Positions 34,296 to 42,987 of a stretch of DNA of 64,000 nt are shown piece by piece (position 1 is the stretch's first letter; the number at the start of each line of letters is the position of its first letter). The stretch covers positions 62,001 through 126,000 of the forward strand of contig JAEZHI010000031.1 of the NCBI GenBank assembly GCA_023436885.1. The letters run 5' to 3'. Below the pieces are notes generated by a model, which did not search any database, was not told the origin of the DNA, and saw only the letters and a list, made by a program, of their open reading frames with translations. Made by a program: the position numbers and the translations under genes. This DNA is from Pseudomonadota bacterium. Its GTDB lineage: Bacteria; Pseudomonadota; Alphaproteobacteria; Rhizobiales; Pleomorphomonadaceae.

Positions 34296-35160
34296 GGCTG
34301 CGCCAATTCGCGTCGTTGCCAATCCGGTAGCCGGCAACTTCAACTATCGTCACTTGATGCGACTGGCCGAGCGGCTCGACCGGCTTGGCTTGAAGTCGGA
34401 TATCTGGCTCACCCGTTACTCCGGGGAACTTGTCGATATTGCAGCGGAGCTTTCGCCGTCGGTCCGGACACTGGTGGTTGGCGGTGGTGACGGGTCGATC
34501 AACGAGGCGATCTCCGGTCTGGTTCGGCGCGAGGCAAACGGCCCTGCCCTCTCCATCCTGCCCTTCGGCACGGCCAACGTTCTGGCGCACGAACTTGGCC
34601 TGCCGTTTTCGCCGGAAAAGCTCGCCGAGCGCATTGCCGCGAGCCGTACTTCCCCGCTTTATCTCGGCCTTGCCGGGGAACGCCCTTTCTCTCTAATGGT
34701 GTCGGCAGGTTTCGATGCCGATATCGTCCATGCCGTCGATGCCCCCTTCAAGCGGCGCTGGGGCAAGCTCGCCTACGGTTGGCGTGGCCTCACTTTGGCC
34801 CTCGCCCAGAGTGGGCGCGATGTGGCTGTTATTGCCGATGGCGAAACGATCGGGTGCCGCATCGCCGTTGTCACAACGGCGCGCTTTTATGGCGGCCCAC
34901 TTACAATCACGCGTCACACGCGGGCTACAGAGCCTGGCCTCCGTCTTGTGACACTAGCCGACGACCGGCCAGCCACGCTGTTGCGTGCCGCCACAGCCCT
35001 TGCCCTCGGTCGCCTCGACAAACTCGCGGCGGTTCAAGATCGCGCGGTCCATGAGGTGCGATTCTCCGGCGACGGCATTCGCATGCAAATCGATGGCGAC
35101 CGAATGGAAACGGCCGACGTGGTAATCCGCGCCGGCCGAACCATCGAAGTCATCAGCTAG
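34285..35160 (+). CDS. Diacylglycerol kinase catalytic-domain protein (YegS/LCB5-like)
   Basis: A lipid kinase of 291 residues from the ATG at 34285; a farther ATG at 34225 would overlap rnhA by 71 bases. The N-terminal DAGKc domain has IRVVANPVAGNF, the nucleotide loop TLVVGGGDGSINEAISGL and LPFGTANVLAHELGLP. The C-terminal beta-sandwich carries a putative metal site near GFDADIVHAVD. In the family these enzymes phosphorylate diacylglycerol, sphingoid bases or related lipids; the actual substrate is open. It overlaps rnhA by 11 bases. Confidence 0.88.
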   Translation: MPHEAAPIRVVANPVAGNFNYRHLMRLAERLDRLGLKSDIWLTRYSGELVDIAAELSPSVRTLVVGGGDGSINEAISGLVRREANGPALSILPFGTANVLAHELGLPFSPEKLAERIAASRTSPLYLGLAGERPFSLMVSAGFDADIVHAVDAPFKRRWGKLAYGWRGLTLALAQSGRDVAVIADGETIGCRIAVVTTARFYGGPLTITRHTRATEPGLRLVTLADDRPATLLRAATALALGRLDKLAAVQDRAVHEVRFSGDGIRMQIDGDRMETADVVIRAGRTIEVIS

Positions 35161-35163
35161 ATA

Positions 35164-35646
35164 TCAAAGCTTTTCGACGATGCTGGGGGCGCTGGAGCAG
35201 GTGGTTTCGCTGGCCTTCTCCTCGACCTGCAGCTCCTTGACGAGACCATCTTCCACGATTGCCGCATAGCGCTTGGAGCGAACGCCCATGCTGGCGCCGA
35301 AGTCGTTGCTGAGGCCGACTTCCTTTGCGAAGTTCGCGGCCCCGTCGGCAAGGAAGACGATCTTGTCGCCGGCGCCGAGCGCGTCGCGCCAAGCGCCGAG
35401 AACGTAGGCGTCATTGACCGAGGTCACGGCGATGGTGTCGACACCCTTCGCTTTGATCTCGTCGAACTTCTGAATGAAACCGGGAATATGGCTCTTCGAG
35501 CAGGTCGGCGTGAAAGCCCCGGGGACAGCCACCAGAATCACCTTCTTGCCGGCGAACACCTCGTCGGTCGTGATCTCCTTCCTGCCGCCGTCCGCGGTCG
35601 GCGTCAGGAATGTGAACGTGGGCAGCTTTTCTCCGACCTTGATCAT
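35164..35646 (-). CDS. Peroxiredoxin (Prx5-like)
   Basis: A thiol peroxidase of 160 residues. The peroxidatic Cys is in VPGAFTPTCSKSHIPGF near residue 49, preceded by KLPTFTFLTP. VNDAYVLGAWRDALGAGDK follows, as in the Prx5/AhpE-type hybrid group. The start is the ATG at 35646 with AAGGAAAAGG upstream; longer frames only extend into the gap. It is convergent with the kinase gene, three bases apart, and downstream of a DsbD-N-like gene on the same strand. Confidence 0.93.
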   Translation of the reverse strand: MIKVGEKLPTFTFLTPTADGGRKEITTDEVFAGKKVILVAVPGAFTPTCSKSHIPGFIQKFDEIKAKGVDTIAVTSVNDAYVLGAWRDALGAGDKIVFLADGAANFAKEVGLSNDFGASMGVRSKRYAAIVEDGLVKELQVEEKASETTCSSAPSIVEKL

Positions 35647-35690
35647 GACCTTTTCCTTTTCTCTGCAACCGAGAAAATCAGTGAATATAC

Positions 35691-36509
35691 CTATTCCGTA
35701 ACAGCGTCGAGGCGACGCGTGACCTCGTAGGCGCGGTCCTTTTCGACCAGAACGAAAGTCAAATTCACTCCATCGGCGCCATTCGTTCCCGCCGGCCCTT
35801 CGAGTGCGACCGAGAAGCGGCGTCTTCCCTCGTTGCTGCCAACCGGCTCGGGCGGTGCGGCATACCATTTGGCTGGAGCGGTAACAAAGAGATCGACCAG
35901 CCTCCCATCGTCGGCGACCGAGATCTCGGCGCTGCCGCGTGCGGCCTTCGTGTCAAAGGCGAGGTGTTCGATGGCCAAGCGACCATCGTCGATCTTAACC
36001 GGAACACGTGCCGCAAAGGTGGCGATATCATCGCTAGTCGCCTGATCGGCGATAGCGGACGGTGTCAGTATGGCCGTGACGTCGGCCTCGGCCGGGACGC
36101 AAACCTCGGCACAAAGGCCATAGAGCACTCGAACCGACAGCGTTACGGGGGCGTCCGATCGAGCCGGCACCGCCTTGAGCGGCAGGAGAAGCCGCCCTTC
36201 ATAAATCATCGACGTTCCGGCGCCATCTGTGTGGCGGACCGGCACCGGATAATCGACAGTGAAGTCCCTGAGATTGGAACTGCTTGCCACATCGAAGATG
36301 GGGGGAATGCCTGCATCGCCCGGATTTTGCCAATAGGTATGCCAGCCTGCGGGAAGGTCGAGTTCCAGAGCAGCTTTGTAGGCTCCGTCCTCGATGCCCC
36401 CCGCAACGATGAGGCGAGATTCTACTGGCGGCACATCGAACGCATGTGCGGGAAGACTCCCGAAAAGGGGGAGCAGAATAGCAAGTCGTAGCAAGGCCGA
36501 TATCTTCAA
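35691..36509 (-). CDS. Periplasmic DsbD-alpha-like protein (c-type cytochrome biogenesis related)
   Basis: An exported protein of 272 residues. The signal peptide is residues 1-23, ending PAHA-FD. The immunoglobulin-like domain fits the N-terminal part of DsbD/ScsB: AALELDLPAGWHTYWQNPGD, then the redox Cys pair in YGLCAEVCVP at about residues 132-136. Full DsbD would also have a membrane part and a thioredoxin end; both are absent, so this is the free-standing form (COG4233 type). It probably receives or gives electrons in the periplasm; the membrane partner is not in the window. It lies 44 bases upstream of the peroxiredoxin. Confidence 0.82.
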   Translation of the reverse strand: MKISALLRLAILLPLFGSLPAHAFDVPPVESRLIVAGGIEDGAYKAALELDLPAGWHTYWQNPGDAGIPPIFDVASSSNLRDFTVDYPVPVRHTDGAGTSMIYEGRLLLPLKAVPARSDAPVTLSVRVLYGLCAEVCVPAEADVTAILTPSAIADQATSDDIATFAARVPVKIDDGRLAIEHLAFDTKAARGSAEISVADDGRLVDLFVTAPAKWYAAPPEPVGSNEGRRRFSVALEGPAGTNGADGVNLTFVLVEKDRAYEVTRRLDAVTE

Positions 36510-36625
36510 TGCAGTCTTCTCGGTTCAGCGAAACGGTGGCGGCAAAATAGCATCGCCCGACGCGTACCCCCACGGAAATCCGCTTTGTCTCGATGAGACC
36601 AATCACATTGTCGTGGTTGAAATAT

Positions 36626-36645
36626 TGTCCGTAGAATGACGGACA
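36626..36645. promoter_or_regulatory. Dyad upstream of the chemoreceptor gene
   Basis: TGTCCGT and ACGGACA are perfect 7-base arms with a 6-base centre, 88 bases upstream of the chemoreceptor start and 117 bases upstream of the divergent DsbD-like gene. It may be an operator shared by the two. Confidence 0.3.
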
Positions 36646-36733
36646 GCCACCGTCATATTCACCAGTATTTTCGGTTTCTTAAGGGCTGCCGGGATTGATG
36701 GATACACCTTTCGTATAAGCGATCGAGGATGGT

Positions 36734-38827
36734 ATGCGCCTATCGATACAGAAGTCGATAATCCTTGTGATTTCGACATTGAGTTTGGCTCTTCTGGCCC
36801 TCACCGGCAACGGCGCATGGACCGCCTATCGATCCTGGACGACAGCCGAAACTTTGCGGAAGCTTACCGGGGTTGAGCGCAATCTGTTCGACGCGGTCGC
36901 CAATTTCCGTGTGGAGCGAGGCGATACGCCCTCAGTGCTCGGATTGCCACCCGAGCAGAGTGCAGACGCCATCAAGGACATTACGGCACGCCGGGCTGCT
37001 ACCTCTGCCGCGCTCGAAGAGACAATCGCCGGCTTGGATGCGATCGGCGATGCAGGTCTTGGACAGGTGCTCGACGACCTGAAGACGCGAAGGGATGCAC
37101 TCGACGCGTTACGCAAAGCGGCCGACGCCCAGTTGGCCAAGCCGCTCACAGAACGCGATAAAGCGCTCGGGAAAAGCTACTTCACCGATGGCGGTGAAAT
37201 CCTGGCCACCATGGACAAGACAACGGTGGCGATCGAAAGCAAGATCCAAGTCATGGCGCCTGAGCTCGCCGCACTGATCAATGTTCGCGTCCTCGCCTGG
37301 AATGCGCGCAGCTACGCAGGAACCGCAGTCATCGGAATGCTGCCTGCCGTTACCGAGAAGCGACCGTTCCGCGATGGCGAAGCAGCGCCGATTACCGCCG
37401 CACTGAAACAGGCGCAGTCGCTCTGGGAATTGGTGCGCAGCATGGTCGCTTCGCCGACCCTTCCCGACGCCATACGGCAGAGTTTCGCAGCGGGTGATGC
37501 AGCCTTTTTCAGCGGCGACTTCCGGAAACTCCAGGACGAGCAAATCAAGAAGATGACGTCCTGGCAGCCGCCGAGCGTCAAGTTCGACGAATGGCGTCAG
37601 GCGGGATCAAAGTCGACCGCCGCAGTTGGTGACGTCGCAGCAGCGACCATCGACGCCCTCAAGGCGCAGGCCGATCGCTATACCGCCGCCGCAACGCGGC
37701 AGCTCGCCATCAACATTATCCTGCTCGCCGTCACCGTCTTGCTTGCCATCGGTGCCGCGGTCATCACCCGCGTCCGCCTTGGCCGCCCCATGGCCCTGAT
37801 GACGGACGCAATGGCTCGGCTTGCTGCCAACGATACAACCGTCGAAATTCCCGGACTTGGCCGTAACGATGAGATCGGCTCCATGGCCGCCGCCGTGGAA
37901 GTGTTCAAGACCAACGCCATCCGCGTTGGGGAGTTGGCCCGCAACGCCGCCGAGCGTGACGCCGAAGAGGCCGCCGAGCGGCAAAGGTTGCGTGATGAAA
38001 CGGCCGCTGCCTTCGAAACGACCGTTGGCGGCGTGCTGGAGCGGGTCGTCGCAGCCATTGATCTTCTGCACAGCTCTGCCGAAACACTGTCCGGCAATGC
38101 CGAGGAAACAGCGATGCAGGCCGCTTCGGCCGCTGCCGCTGCCAACCAGGCGACAGCCAACGTCCAGACGGTCGCCGGCGCCACCGAAGAGCTTTCCTCC
38201 TCGATTACCGAGATTGGAGCACGAGTCGCCGCTGCCGGATCTGTTGCCACGGAAGCCCGCGATACCGCGGCGAAAACGCGCGAAAACATCGGCAGCCTAC
38301 AAACCGCAGCGGATCAGATCGGCACCATCGTCGAATTGATCGACAGCATTGCCGGCCAGACCAACCTTCTAGCTCTCAACGCCACTATCGAAGCGGCGCG
38401 CGCCGGCGAAGCTGGCAAGGGATTTGCCGTTGTCGCCGCCGAGGTGAAGCAACTCGCAGACCAAACTTCAAAGGCCACCTCGCAAATCGGCCGCCAGATT
38501 GGCGATATCCAGACGTCGACCGGCACCTCGGCCACCTCGATCGGAGCGATAGCCGAGATCATCCACCGTCTCAATGACATCTCCGGGGCCATTGCCACCG
38601 CCGTCGAGCAACAAGCTGGGGCTGCGAGCGAAATCGCCCACAATGTCAGTGAAGCAGCACGCGGAACGGCTGCGGTCTCCGAGAATGTCGAAAGCATTCG
38701 CAAGGCGTCAGAGCACACAAGCGTGGTATCGACCACTGTGCTCACCGCCGCCGATGAGCTCACCGCACAGGCAGGCCAGCTCCGGAGGGCCATGGACGAA
38801 TTTCTGGTGACTCTGCGAGCGGCTTAA
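36734..38827 (+). CDS. Methyl-accepting chemotaxis protein
   Basis: A transmembrane chemoreceptor of 697 residues. TM1 is at about residues 7-29, followed by a helical periplasmic sensor of about 295 residues without a recognisable ligand motif. TM2 is at about residues 325-347, and HAMP at about 348-400 (RLGRPMALMTDAMARLAAND). The signalling hairpin is unmistakable: NLLALNATIEAARAGEAGKG then FAVVAAEVKQLADQT near residues 550-585. No C-terminal CheR-binding pentapeptide is visible. The sensor may detect a small ligand in the periplasm. It is a single gene followed by a good terminator. Confidence 0.93.
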   Translation: MRLSIQKSIILVISTLSLALLALTGNGAWTAYRSWTTAETLRKLTGVERNLFDAVANFRVERGDTPSVLGLPPEQSADAIKDITARRAATSAALEETIAGLDAIGDAGLGQVLDDLKTRRDALDALRKAADAQLAKPLTERDKALGKSYFTDGGEILATMDKTTVAIESKIQVMAPELAALINVRVLAWNARSYAGTAVIGMLPAVTEKRPFRDGEAAPITAALKQAQSLWELVRSMVASPTLPDAIRQSFAAGDAAFFSGDFRKLQDEQIKKMTSWQPPSVKFDEWRQAGSKSTAAVGDVAAATIDALKAQADRYTAAATRQLAINIILLAVTVLLAIGAAVITRVRLGRPMALMTDAMARLAANDTTVEIPGLGRNDEIGSMAAAVEVFKTNAIRVGELARNAAERDAEEAAERQRLRDETAAAFETTVGGVLERVVAAIDLLHSSAETLSGNAEETAMQAASAAAAANQATANVQTVAGATEELSSSITEIGARVAAAGSVATEARDTAAKTRENIGSLQTAADQIGTIVELIDSIAGQTNLLALNATIEAARAGEAGKGFAVVAAEVKQLADQTSKATSQIGRQIGDIQTSTGTSATSIGAIAEIIHRLNDISGAIATAVEQQAGAASEIAHNVSEAARGTAAVSENVESIRKASEHTSVVSTTVLTAADELTAQAGQLRRAMDEFLVTLRAA

Positions 38828-38836
38828 CTTTGGTTT

Positions 38837-38876
38837 AGCGACGAGTGGGTGGTGGGAGGTGCCCTCCCTCGTCGCT
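38837..38876 (+). terminator. Terminator after the chemoreceptor
   Basis: Outer arms AGCGACGA (38837-38844) and TCGTCGCT (38869-38876) with an inner GGGAGG/CCTCCC pair, followed by TTCG. The nested stem begins 10 bases after the chemoreceptor stop. Confidence 0.7.
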
Positions 38877-38952
38877 TTCGTACCTTGAATAATCGCCATG
38901 GCGGTTCATATTGGTCAAACGGAGCCTCATGAACTGAACCCCTGGATACGCC

Positions 38953-39543
38953 ATGGCCGGAAAGGCAACCTATCTCGACGGCAAGTTCCTGATCGCCATG
39001 CCCGCGCTCGACGAGGGCGAGTTTGAGCGCTCGGTGATTTACATGTGTGCGCACTCGGCCGAGGGTGCGATGGGGCTTGTGATCAATAAGCCGCTTGATC
39101 ATCTGTCCTTTCCGGACCTTCTCGTTCAGCTCGAAATCATACCGGACGAAAAGCGGATCCGCCTTCCTTCGGAAGCGCGCGCCATGCGAGTGCATCAGGG
39201 CGGCCCTGTGGACACCGGCCGTGGCTTTGTGTTGCACACCTCCGATTTCCATCTCGATGCGTCGACACTACCGATCTCCGAAGACCTCTCTCTCACCGCA
39301 ACCGTGGAGATCCTGAAAGCGATCGCGGAGGGGCGCGGGCCTGAACATTCCCTGCTGACTCTTGGCTATGCGGGTTGGGCACCGGGGCAGCTTGAGAGCG
39401 AGATCCAGGCAAACGGCTGGCTCACGACCGATTCCGACCCGGACATCATATTTTCGGCGGCCGACGGAGATCGTTACCGTCGAGCTCTCGCCACGCTGGG
39501 TGTCGATCTCGCCGCTTTGTCGCCGATCAGCGGGCGTGCGTAG
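38953..39543 (+). CDS. YqgE/AlgH family protein (UPF0301)
   Basis: A conserved protein of 196 residues found beside many housekeeping genes. It has YLDGKFLIAMPALDEGEFER at the N-terminus, then AMGLVINKPLDHLSFPDLL and HQGGPVDTGRGFVLHT, which define the family. YAGWAPGQLESEIQANGW follows near residue 140. The biochemical function is unknown; the family has been linked to regulation of alginate synthesis in Pseudomonas. It is a single gene here, with a hairpin after it. Confidence 0.95.
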   Translation: MAGKATYLDGKFLIAMPALDEGEFERSVIYMCAHSAEGAMGLVINKPLDHLSFPDLLVQLEIIPDEKRIRLPSEARAMRVHQGGPVDTGRGFVLHTSDFHLDASTLPISEDLSLTATVEILKAIAEGRGPEHSLLTLGYAGWAPGQLESEIQANGWLTTDSDPDIIFSAADGDRYRRALATLGVDLAALSPISGRA

Positions 39544-39562
39544 AATCTTTGTTGAAAAGGAT

Positions 39563-39593
39563 TTGGCCGCGCAGCGTTTTGCTGCACGGCCAA
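39563..39593. terminator. Bidirectional terminator between yqgE-like and the outer membrane barrel gene
   Basis: TTGGCCG-C-GCAGC pairs with GCTGC-A-CGGCCAA around a 5-base loop; one mismatch. It lies between convergent genes. On the minus strand it is followed by CCTTTTC, so it serves the barrel gene best. Confidence 0.8.
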
Positions 39594-39622
39594 ACATCCA
39601 TTCAGAGGTGTTCTTAGGGGCG

Positions 39623-40264
39623 TCAGAACTTCATGCCGACACCTAGGTTGACCACGTGCTGGTCGAGCTTGGTGTCGATGACGTCGAGAATCTTTTCGTT
39701 CTGAAAATCGGTGTACCGATACTCGGCCCGAGCAAAGATATTGTCGGTGATCGCGTAATCGACACCGGCGCCGACGGTAAAGCCGTTGAAGTTTTGATGT
39801 TCGGTGGAGAAACCGGGCACATCGACGTAGCCGCGTGTCATGGCCCAGCCACCGGTTGCGTAGACCAGCAGCCGATCAAACCCATAACCGACACGGGCCC
39901 GCACAGAACCGGACCAATCGGTACCGACCTCATCGGCGAAGGCAGAATAGGTCTTGCTGTTCCAAGTATAGGACACGTCGCCTTCAACGCCGAGAACGAC
40001 CTTGTTGTTGAACTGATACTGGTAGCCGCCGAAGGTACCGAGATGTCCACCCTTATGATCGCCGTCAAGCGACAGGCCACCAGCGCTGTAGTCCGCGTTT
40101 GTCCAGTCGCCACCACCGAAGACACCAAACTCCGGCCCAGTCCAGCTGAAAGCCTGAGCGACTGCTTCAGCAGCGGGAACGGGCACCGACTCGTTGCCGA
40201 GATCGGCGGCCATGACCGATGTCGAGACCAGCGAAGCGATTACGAAAACAGACGCCAAACGCAT
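39623..40264 (-). CDS. Outer membrane beta-barrel protein (Omp25/RopB-like)
   Basis: A small barrel protein, 213 residues. The signal peptide is residues 1-19, cut at VMA-AD. The mature protein has WTGPEFGVFGGGDWTNADYS and LGTFGGYQYQFNNKVVLGVE near its start. RARVGYGFDRLLVYATGGWA follows, then YAITDNIFARAEYRYTDFQN and a C-terminal VVNLGVGMKF whose final Phe is the usual signal for the BAM machinery. It is related to the Omp25 and RopB proteins that stabilise the envelope in Rhizobiales. It has an AT-rich upstream region and a terminator, so it is likely a single gene. Confidence 0.92.
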   Translation of the reverse strand: MRLASVFVIASLVSTSVMAADLGNESVPVPAAEAVAQAFSWTGPEFGVFGGGDWTNADYSAGGLSLDGDHKGGHLGTFGGYQYQFNNKVVLGVEGDVSYTWNSKTYSAFADEVGTDWSGSVRARVGYGFDRLLVYATGGWAMTRGYVDVPGFSTEHQNFNGFTVGAGVDYAITDNIFARAEYRYTDFQNEKILDVIDTKLDQHVVNLGVGMKF

Positions 40265-40570
40265 GAAAACTCCCTGACCGCCCTATAACGACGGTTCTAG
40301 CTTTGGATTGGAGGGAGGTGGCTCACTTCCGCTCCAACCCTATTCCTTGGCATGGCACCCCACGATCCGTTCGACAGAGACCAGCACGCACAGGTAGTAC
40401 ACGCCTCACGGGAGCAATAAAAGCTGCACAGGCATCAGTTTGCTTGCGTACGTATACGCTACAGTTAAGTTTATGATATTCAACAATTTTATATTGGAAA
40501 CAATCACCATTGAACAGTCGCGGGGAGACCGACCCCAATGGCCCGTCAAAATGATCGGTTGTATTTTGTT
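40265..40570. other. 306-base gap between the barrel gene and purD, with an AT-rich core
   Basis: No gene seen. Bases 40440-40515 are strikingly A+T-rich for this genome and include the dyad GCGTA-CGTA-TACGC at about 40446-40459. They also hold several TTGTTx sites on the minus strand at plausible promoter distance from the barrel gene. It is probably the promoter region of the barrel gene. Confidence 0.4.
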
Positions 40571-41848
40571 TCAGTATTTTTCCCGCACGACCGCCCGCCA
40601 ACCAATGTCGCGACGGCAGAAACCATCCGGCCAGCGAACACGATCAACAGCTTCGTAAGCCTTGGTCTGCGCCTTGGACACGCTATCGCCGAGCGCGGTG
40701 ATGGCGAGTACGCGACCACCGTTCGAAACGATATTGCCTTCCTTTGAAGCGGTGCCGGCATGAAACACAGACACGTCCGGCAGGGCAGCTGCTTCATCAA
40801 GCCCCTCGATCCGACTACCCTTCCGATAGCTGCCCGGATACCCATTGGCCGCCATCACGACCGTAAGCGCTGCACGCTCGTCGAAGTTGGCGATGTTGCC
40901 CGACAACCGCCCCTCAGCGGAGGCGAGCATCAACTCCAACAGATCCGATTTGAGGCGCGGCAGGAGCACTTCGGTTTCAGGATCGCCGAAACGTACGTTG
41001 TACTCAATCAGCTTGGGGCCATCTTCCTCGATCATGAGGCCGGCGAAAAGCACGCCAACGAAGGGCGTTCCGCGCTTGGCGAGGCAACGCACGGTCGGGA
41101 CAACGATCTCGTCCATGATGCGCATTTCCATCGCCTCATCGACCACCGGCGTTGGCGAGTAAGCACCCATGCCGCCCGTATTGAGGCCGGTGTCGCCATC
41201 TCCCACTCGCTTGTGGTCCTGGGCGGCCGCGAGCGGCAGAACGTCGATGCCGTCGGTAATGGCAAAGAAGCTTGCTTCTTCCCCGACCAGGCAATCCTCG
41301 ATGACCACCTCGGCACCTGCAGCTCCAAAAGCACCCGAGAAGCATGCATCGACAGCAGCAAGCGCTTCGTCCACGGAGGAGGCAACAACGACGCCCTTGC
41401 CTGCGGCGAGACCGTCTGCCTTGACGACGATCGGCGCACCGCGACCGATCACATAGGCGCGGGCAGCCTCGGCGTCAGAGAAACGGCCGTAGGCGGCCGT
41501 GGGAATGTTCGCCTCGGTGCAAAGCTCCTTTGTAAAAGCCTTTGATCCCTCAAGACGGGCAGGCTCCTTTCGTGGACCGAAGGCCTTGACGCCGGCTTCC
41601 GCGAGATCGTCGACAAGCCCGGCAACCAGTGGCGCTTCAGGCCCGATCACGACGAAGTCGACGTGCTCTGCCTTGCAAAACGTGATGACCGCGGCATGAT
41701 CGGCCGGGTCTATGGCAGCCAAATCGGCGATCTTAGCGATGCCGGCATTTCCGGGGGCGCATGTCAGACGGGTCAATTTCGGCGAACGGCGAAGCGCGGC
41801 TGCAATGGCGTGTTCACGCCCGCCAGAACCGATAAGGAGTACGTGCAT
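40571..41848 (-). CDS. purD: Phosphoribosylamine-glycine ligase
   Basis: ATP-grasp enzyme for the second step of purine synthesis, 425 residues. The N-terminal loop is VLLIGSGGREHAIAAAL. The ATP-grasp region has IVVKADGLAAGKGVVVA and EASFFAITDG, then the metal site with EYNVRFGDPETEVLLPRL. The C-terminal domain ends GDSVSKAQTKAYEAVDRVRW. The ATG at 41848 is divergent from ubiA. Glycine is its substrate, which is only a loose link to the gcv operon 10 kb away. Confidence 0.97.
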   Translation of the reverse strand: MHVLLIGSGGREHAIAAALRRSPKLTRLTCAPGNAGIAKIADLAAIDPADHAAVITFCKAEHVDFVVIGPEAPLVAGLVDDLAEAGVKAFGPRKEPARLEGSKAFTKELCTEANIPTAAYGRFSDAEAARAYVIGRGAPIVVKADGLAAGKGVVVASSVDEALAAVDACFSGAFGAAGAEVVIEDCLVGEEASFFAITDGIDVLPLAAAQDHKRVGDGDTGLNTGGMGAYSPTPVVDEAMEMRIMDEIVVPTVRCLAKRGTPFVGVLFAGLMIEEDGPKLIEYNVRFGDPETEVLLPRLKSDLLELMLASAEGRLSGNIANFDERAALTVVMAANGYPGSYRKGSRIEGLDEAAALPDVSVFHAGTASKEGNIVSNGGRVLAITALGDSVSKAQTKAYEAVDRVRWPDGFCRRDIGWRAVVREKY

Positions 41849-41954
41849 CCGAGGGTCTCCAACGTCGCCGAGCCGATGACGCGCGCCTTACCATGGCAAG
41901 CCGAGGAACGAAAGGCCAGAGCGCGACGGCTGTGGCCGTTTTGCGCGACTAACC

Positions 41955-41975
41955 TGTCGCACGACGACTGCGACA
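41955..41975 (+). promoter_or_regulatory. Inverted repeat just upstream of ubiA
   Basis: TGTCGCA (41955-41961) and TGCGACA (41969-41975) are perfect 7-base arms around 7 bases; flanking bases extend the symmetry with a one-base shift. It ends 16 bases before the ubiA ATG, so it may act in mRNA translation or as an operator in the purD-ubiA gap. Confidence 0.35.
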
Positions 41976-41991
41976 AGGTTAAGCTTCACCT

Positions 41992-42936
41992 ATGAGCACG
42001 CCTGATTCCGACGAGATCATCATCCCCGATGCCAAGCGGGGCAATTGGGTAGACCGCTTTTTGCCGGCGGCCGTAAGGCCGTACGCACAATTGGCGCGAT
42101 GGGACCGGCCGATTGGATGGTGGTTGCTGCTGCTGCCTTGCTGGTGGTCGCTCGCGTTGGCGAGTGGCACTGCTGGAAGAGCCTACCCATCGCCCTGGTA
42201 TGCATTGTTGTTTCTTGTTGGCGCCGTCGCGATGCGGGGAGCCGGCTGTACCTATAACGATATCGTCGATCGAGATATCGACGCTGCTGTGGCGCGAACC
42301 AGGACGCGTCCCATTCCGTCTGGCCGTGTGAACCGCAGCGCTGCAGCTGTCTTTCTCGTCGCCCAAGCTTTGATCGGCCTTGCCGTGTTGCTGCAGTTCG
42401 ACCGGTTCTCGATCGTGCTCGGCCTTTGCTCGCTCGTGCCGGTCGCAATCTACCCCTTCATGAAGCGGATCACGCACTTCCCCCAGTTCGTGCTTGGTCT
42501 TTCCTTTTCCTGGGGCGCACTGATGGGTTGGAGCGTGGTGTTCGGCCGGCTCGATCTGCCGGCAGTGCTGATTTACGTCGCTTCGATCCTTTGGACCTTT
42601 GCCTACGACACCATCTACGCCCACCAGGATCGGGAAGATGACGCGCTGATCGATCTCGGCTCCACGGCCCGTTTTTTCGAACGGTCGACGCCGAAGCTGC
42701 TGACCGTATGTTACGGTGCCGCCGTGTTGCTTGTCGGCCTTGCCATGTACCTCGCCGATGCCAGGATCGTCGCCTTCGTTGGTCTTGCCGGCTTTGCCCG
42801 TCAGCTGGCATGGCAGGTAGAAAAGTTCGACGCTGACGATGGCGAACTCTGCCTCCGGCTGTTCAAGTCCAATCGCGACGCCGGTCTGATCCTGACCGTG
42901 GGCCTCGTGGCGGATAGCCTTCTCAAAGCAATGTAG
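41992..42936 (+). CDS. ubiA: 4-hydroxybenzoate polyprenyltransferase
   Basis: Integral membrane enzyme that attaches the isoprenoid tail to 4-hydroxybenzoate in ubiquinone synthesis. It is 314 residues long with about 8-9 membrane segments. The first Asp-rich motif is CTYNDIVDRDIDAAVARTRT and the second is YDTIYAHQDREDD, both diagnostic. The start is an ATG with no strong ribosome-binding site. It is divergent from purD and convergent with the DUF6101-like gene. Confidence 0.95.
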   Translation: MSTPDSDEIIIPDAKRGNWVDRFLPAAVRPYAQLARWDRPIGWWLLLLPCWWSLALASGTAGRAYPSPWYALLFLVGAVAMRGAGCTYNDIVDRDIDAAVARTRTRPIPSGRVNRSAAAVFLVAQALIGLAVLLQFDRFSIVLGLCSLVPVAIYPFMKRITHFPQFVLGLSFSWGALMGWSVVFGRLDLPAVLIYVASILWTFAYDTIYAHQDREDDALIDLGSTARFFERSTPKLLTVCYGAAVLLVGLAMYLADARIVAFVGLAGFARQLAWQVEKFDADDGELCLRLFKSNRDAGLILTVGLVADSLLKAM

Positions 42937-42963
42937 CCAGCCTCTTGTCCAGAGACTGGCTAC
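42933..42963. terminator. Terminator hairpin overlapping the ubiA stop
   Basis: GTAGCCAG (42933-42940) and CTGGCTAC (42956-42963) are perfect arms, with an inner CTCT/AGAG pair. The ubiA stop codon is part of the stem. It lies between ubiA and the minus-strand gene that ends at 42988. Confidence 0.6.
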
Positions 42964-42987
42964 TATGATTTTGCTCGTTGGACCGGT

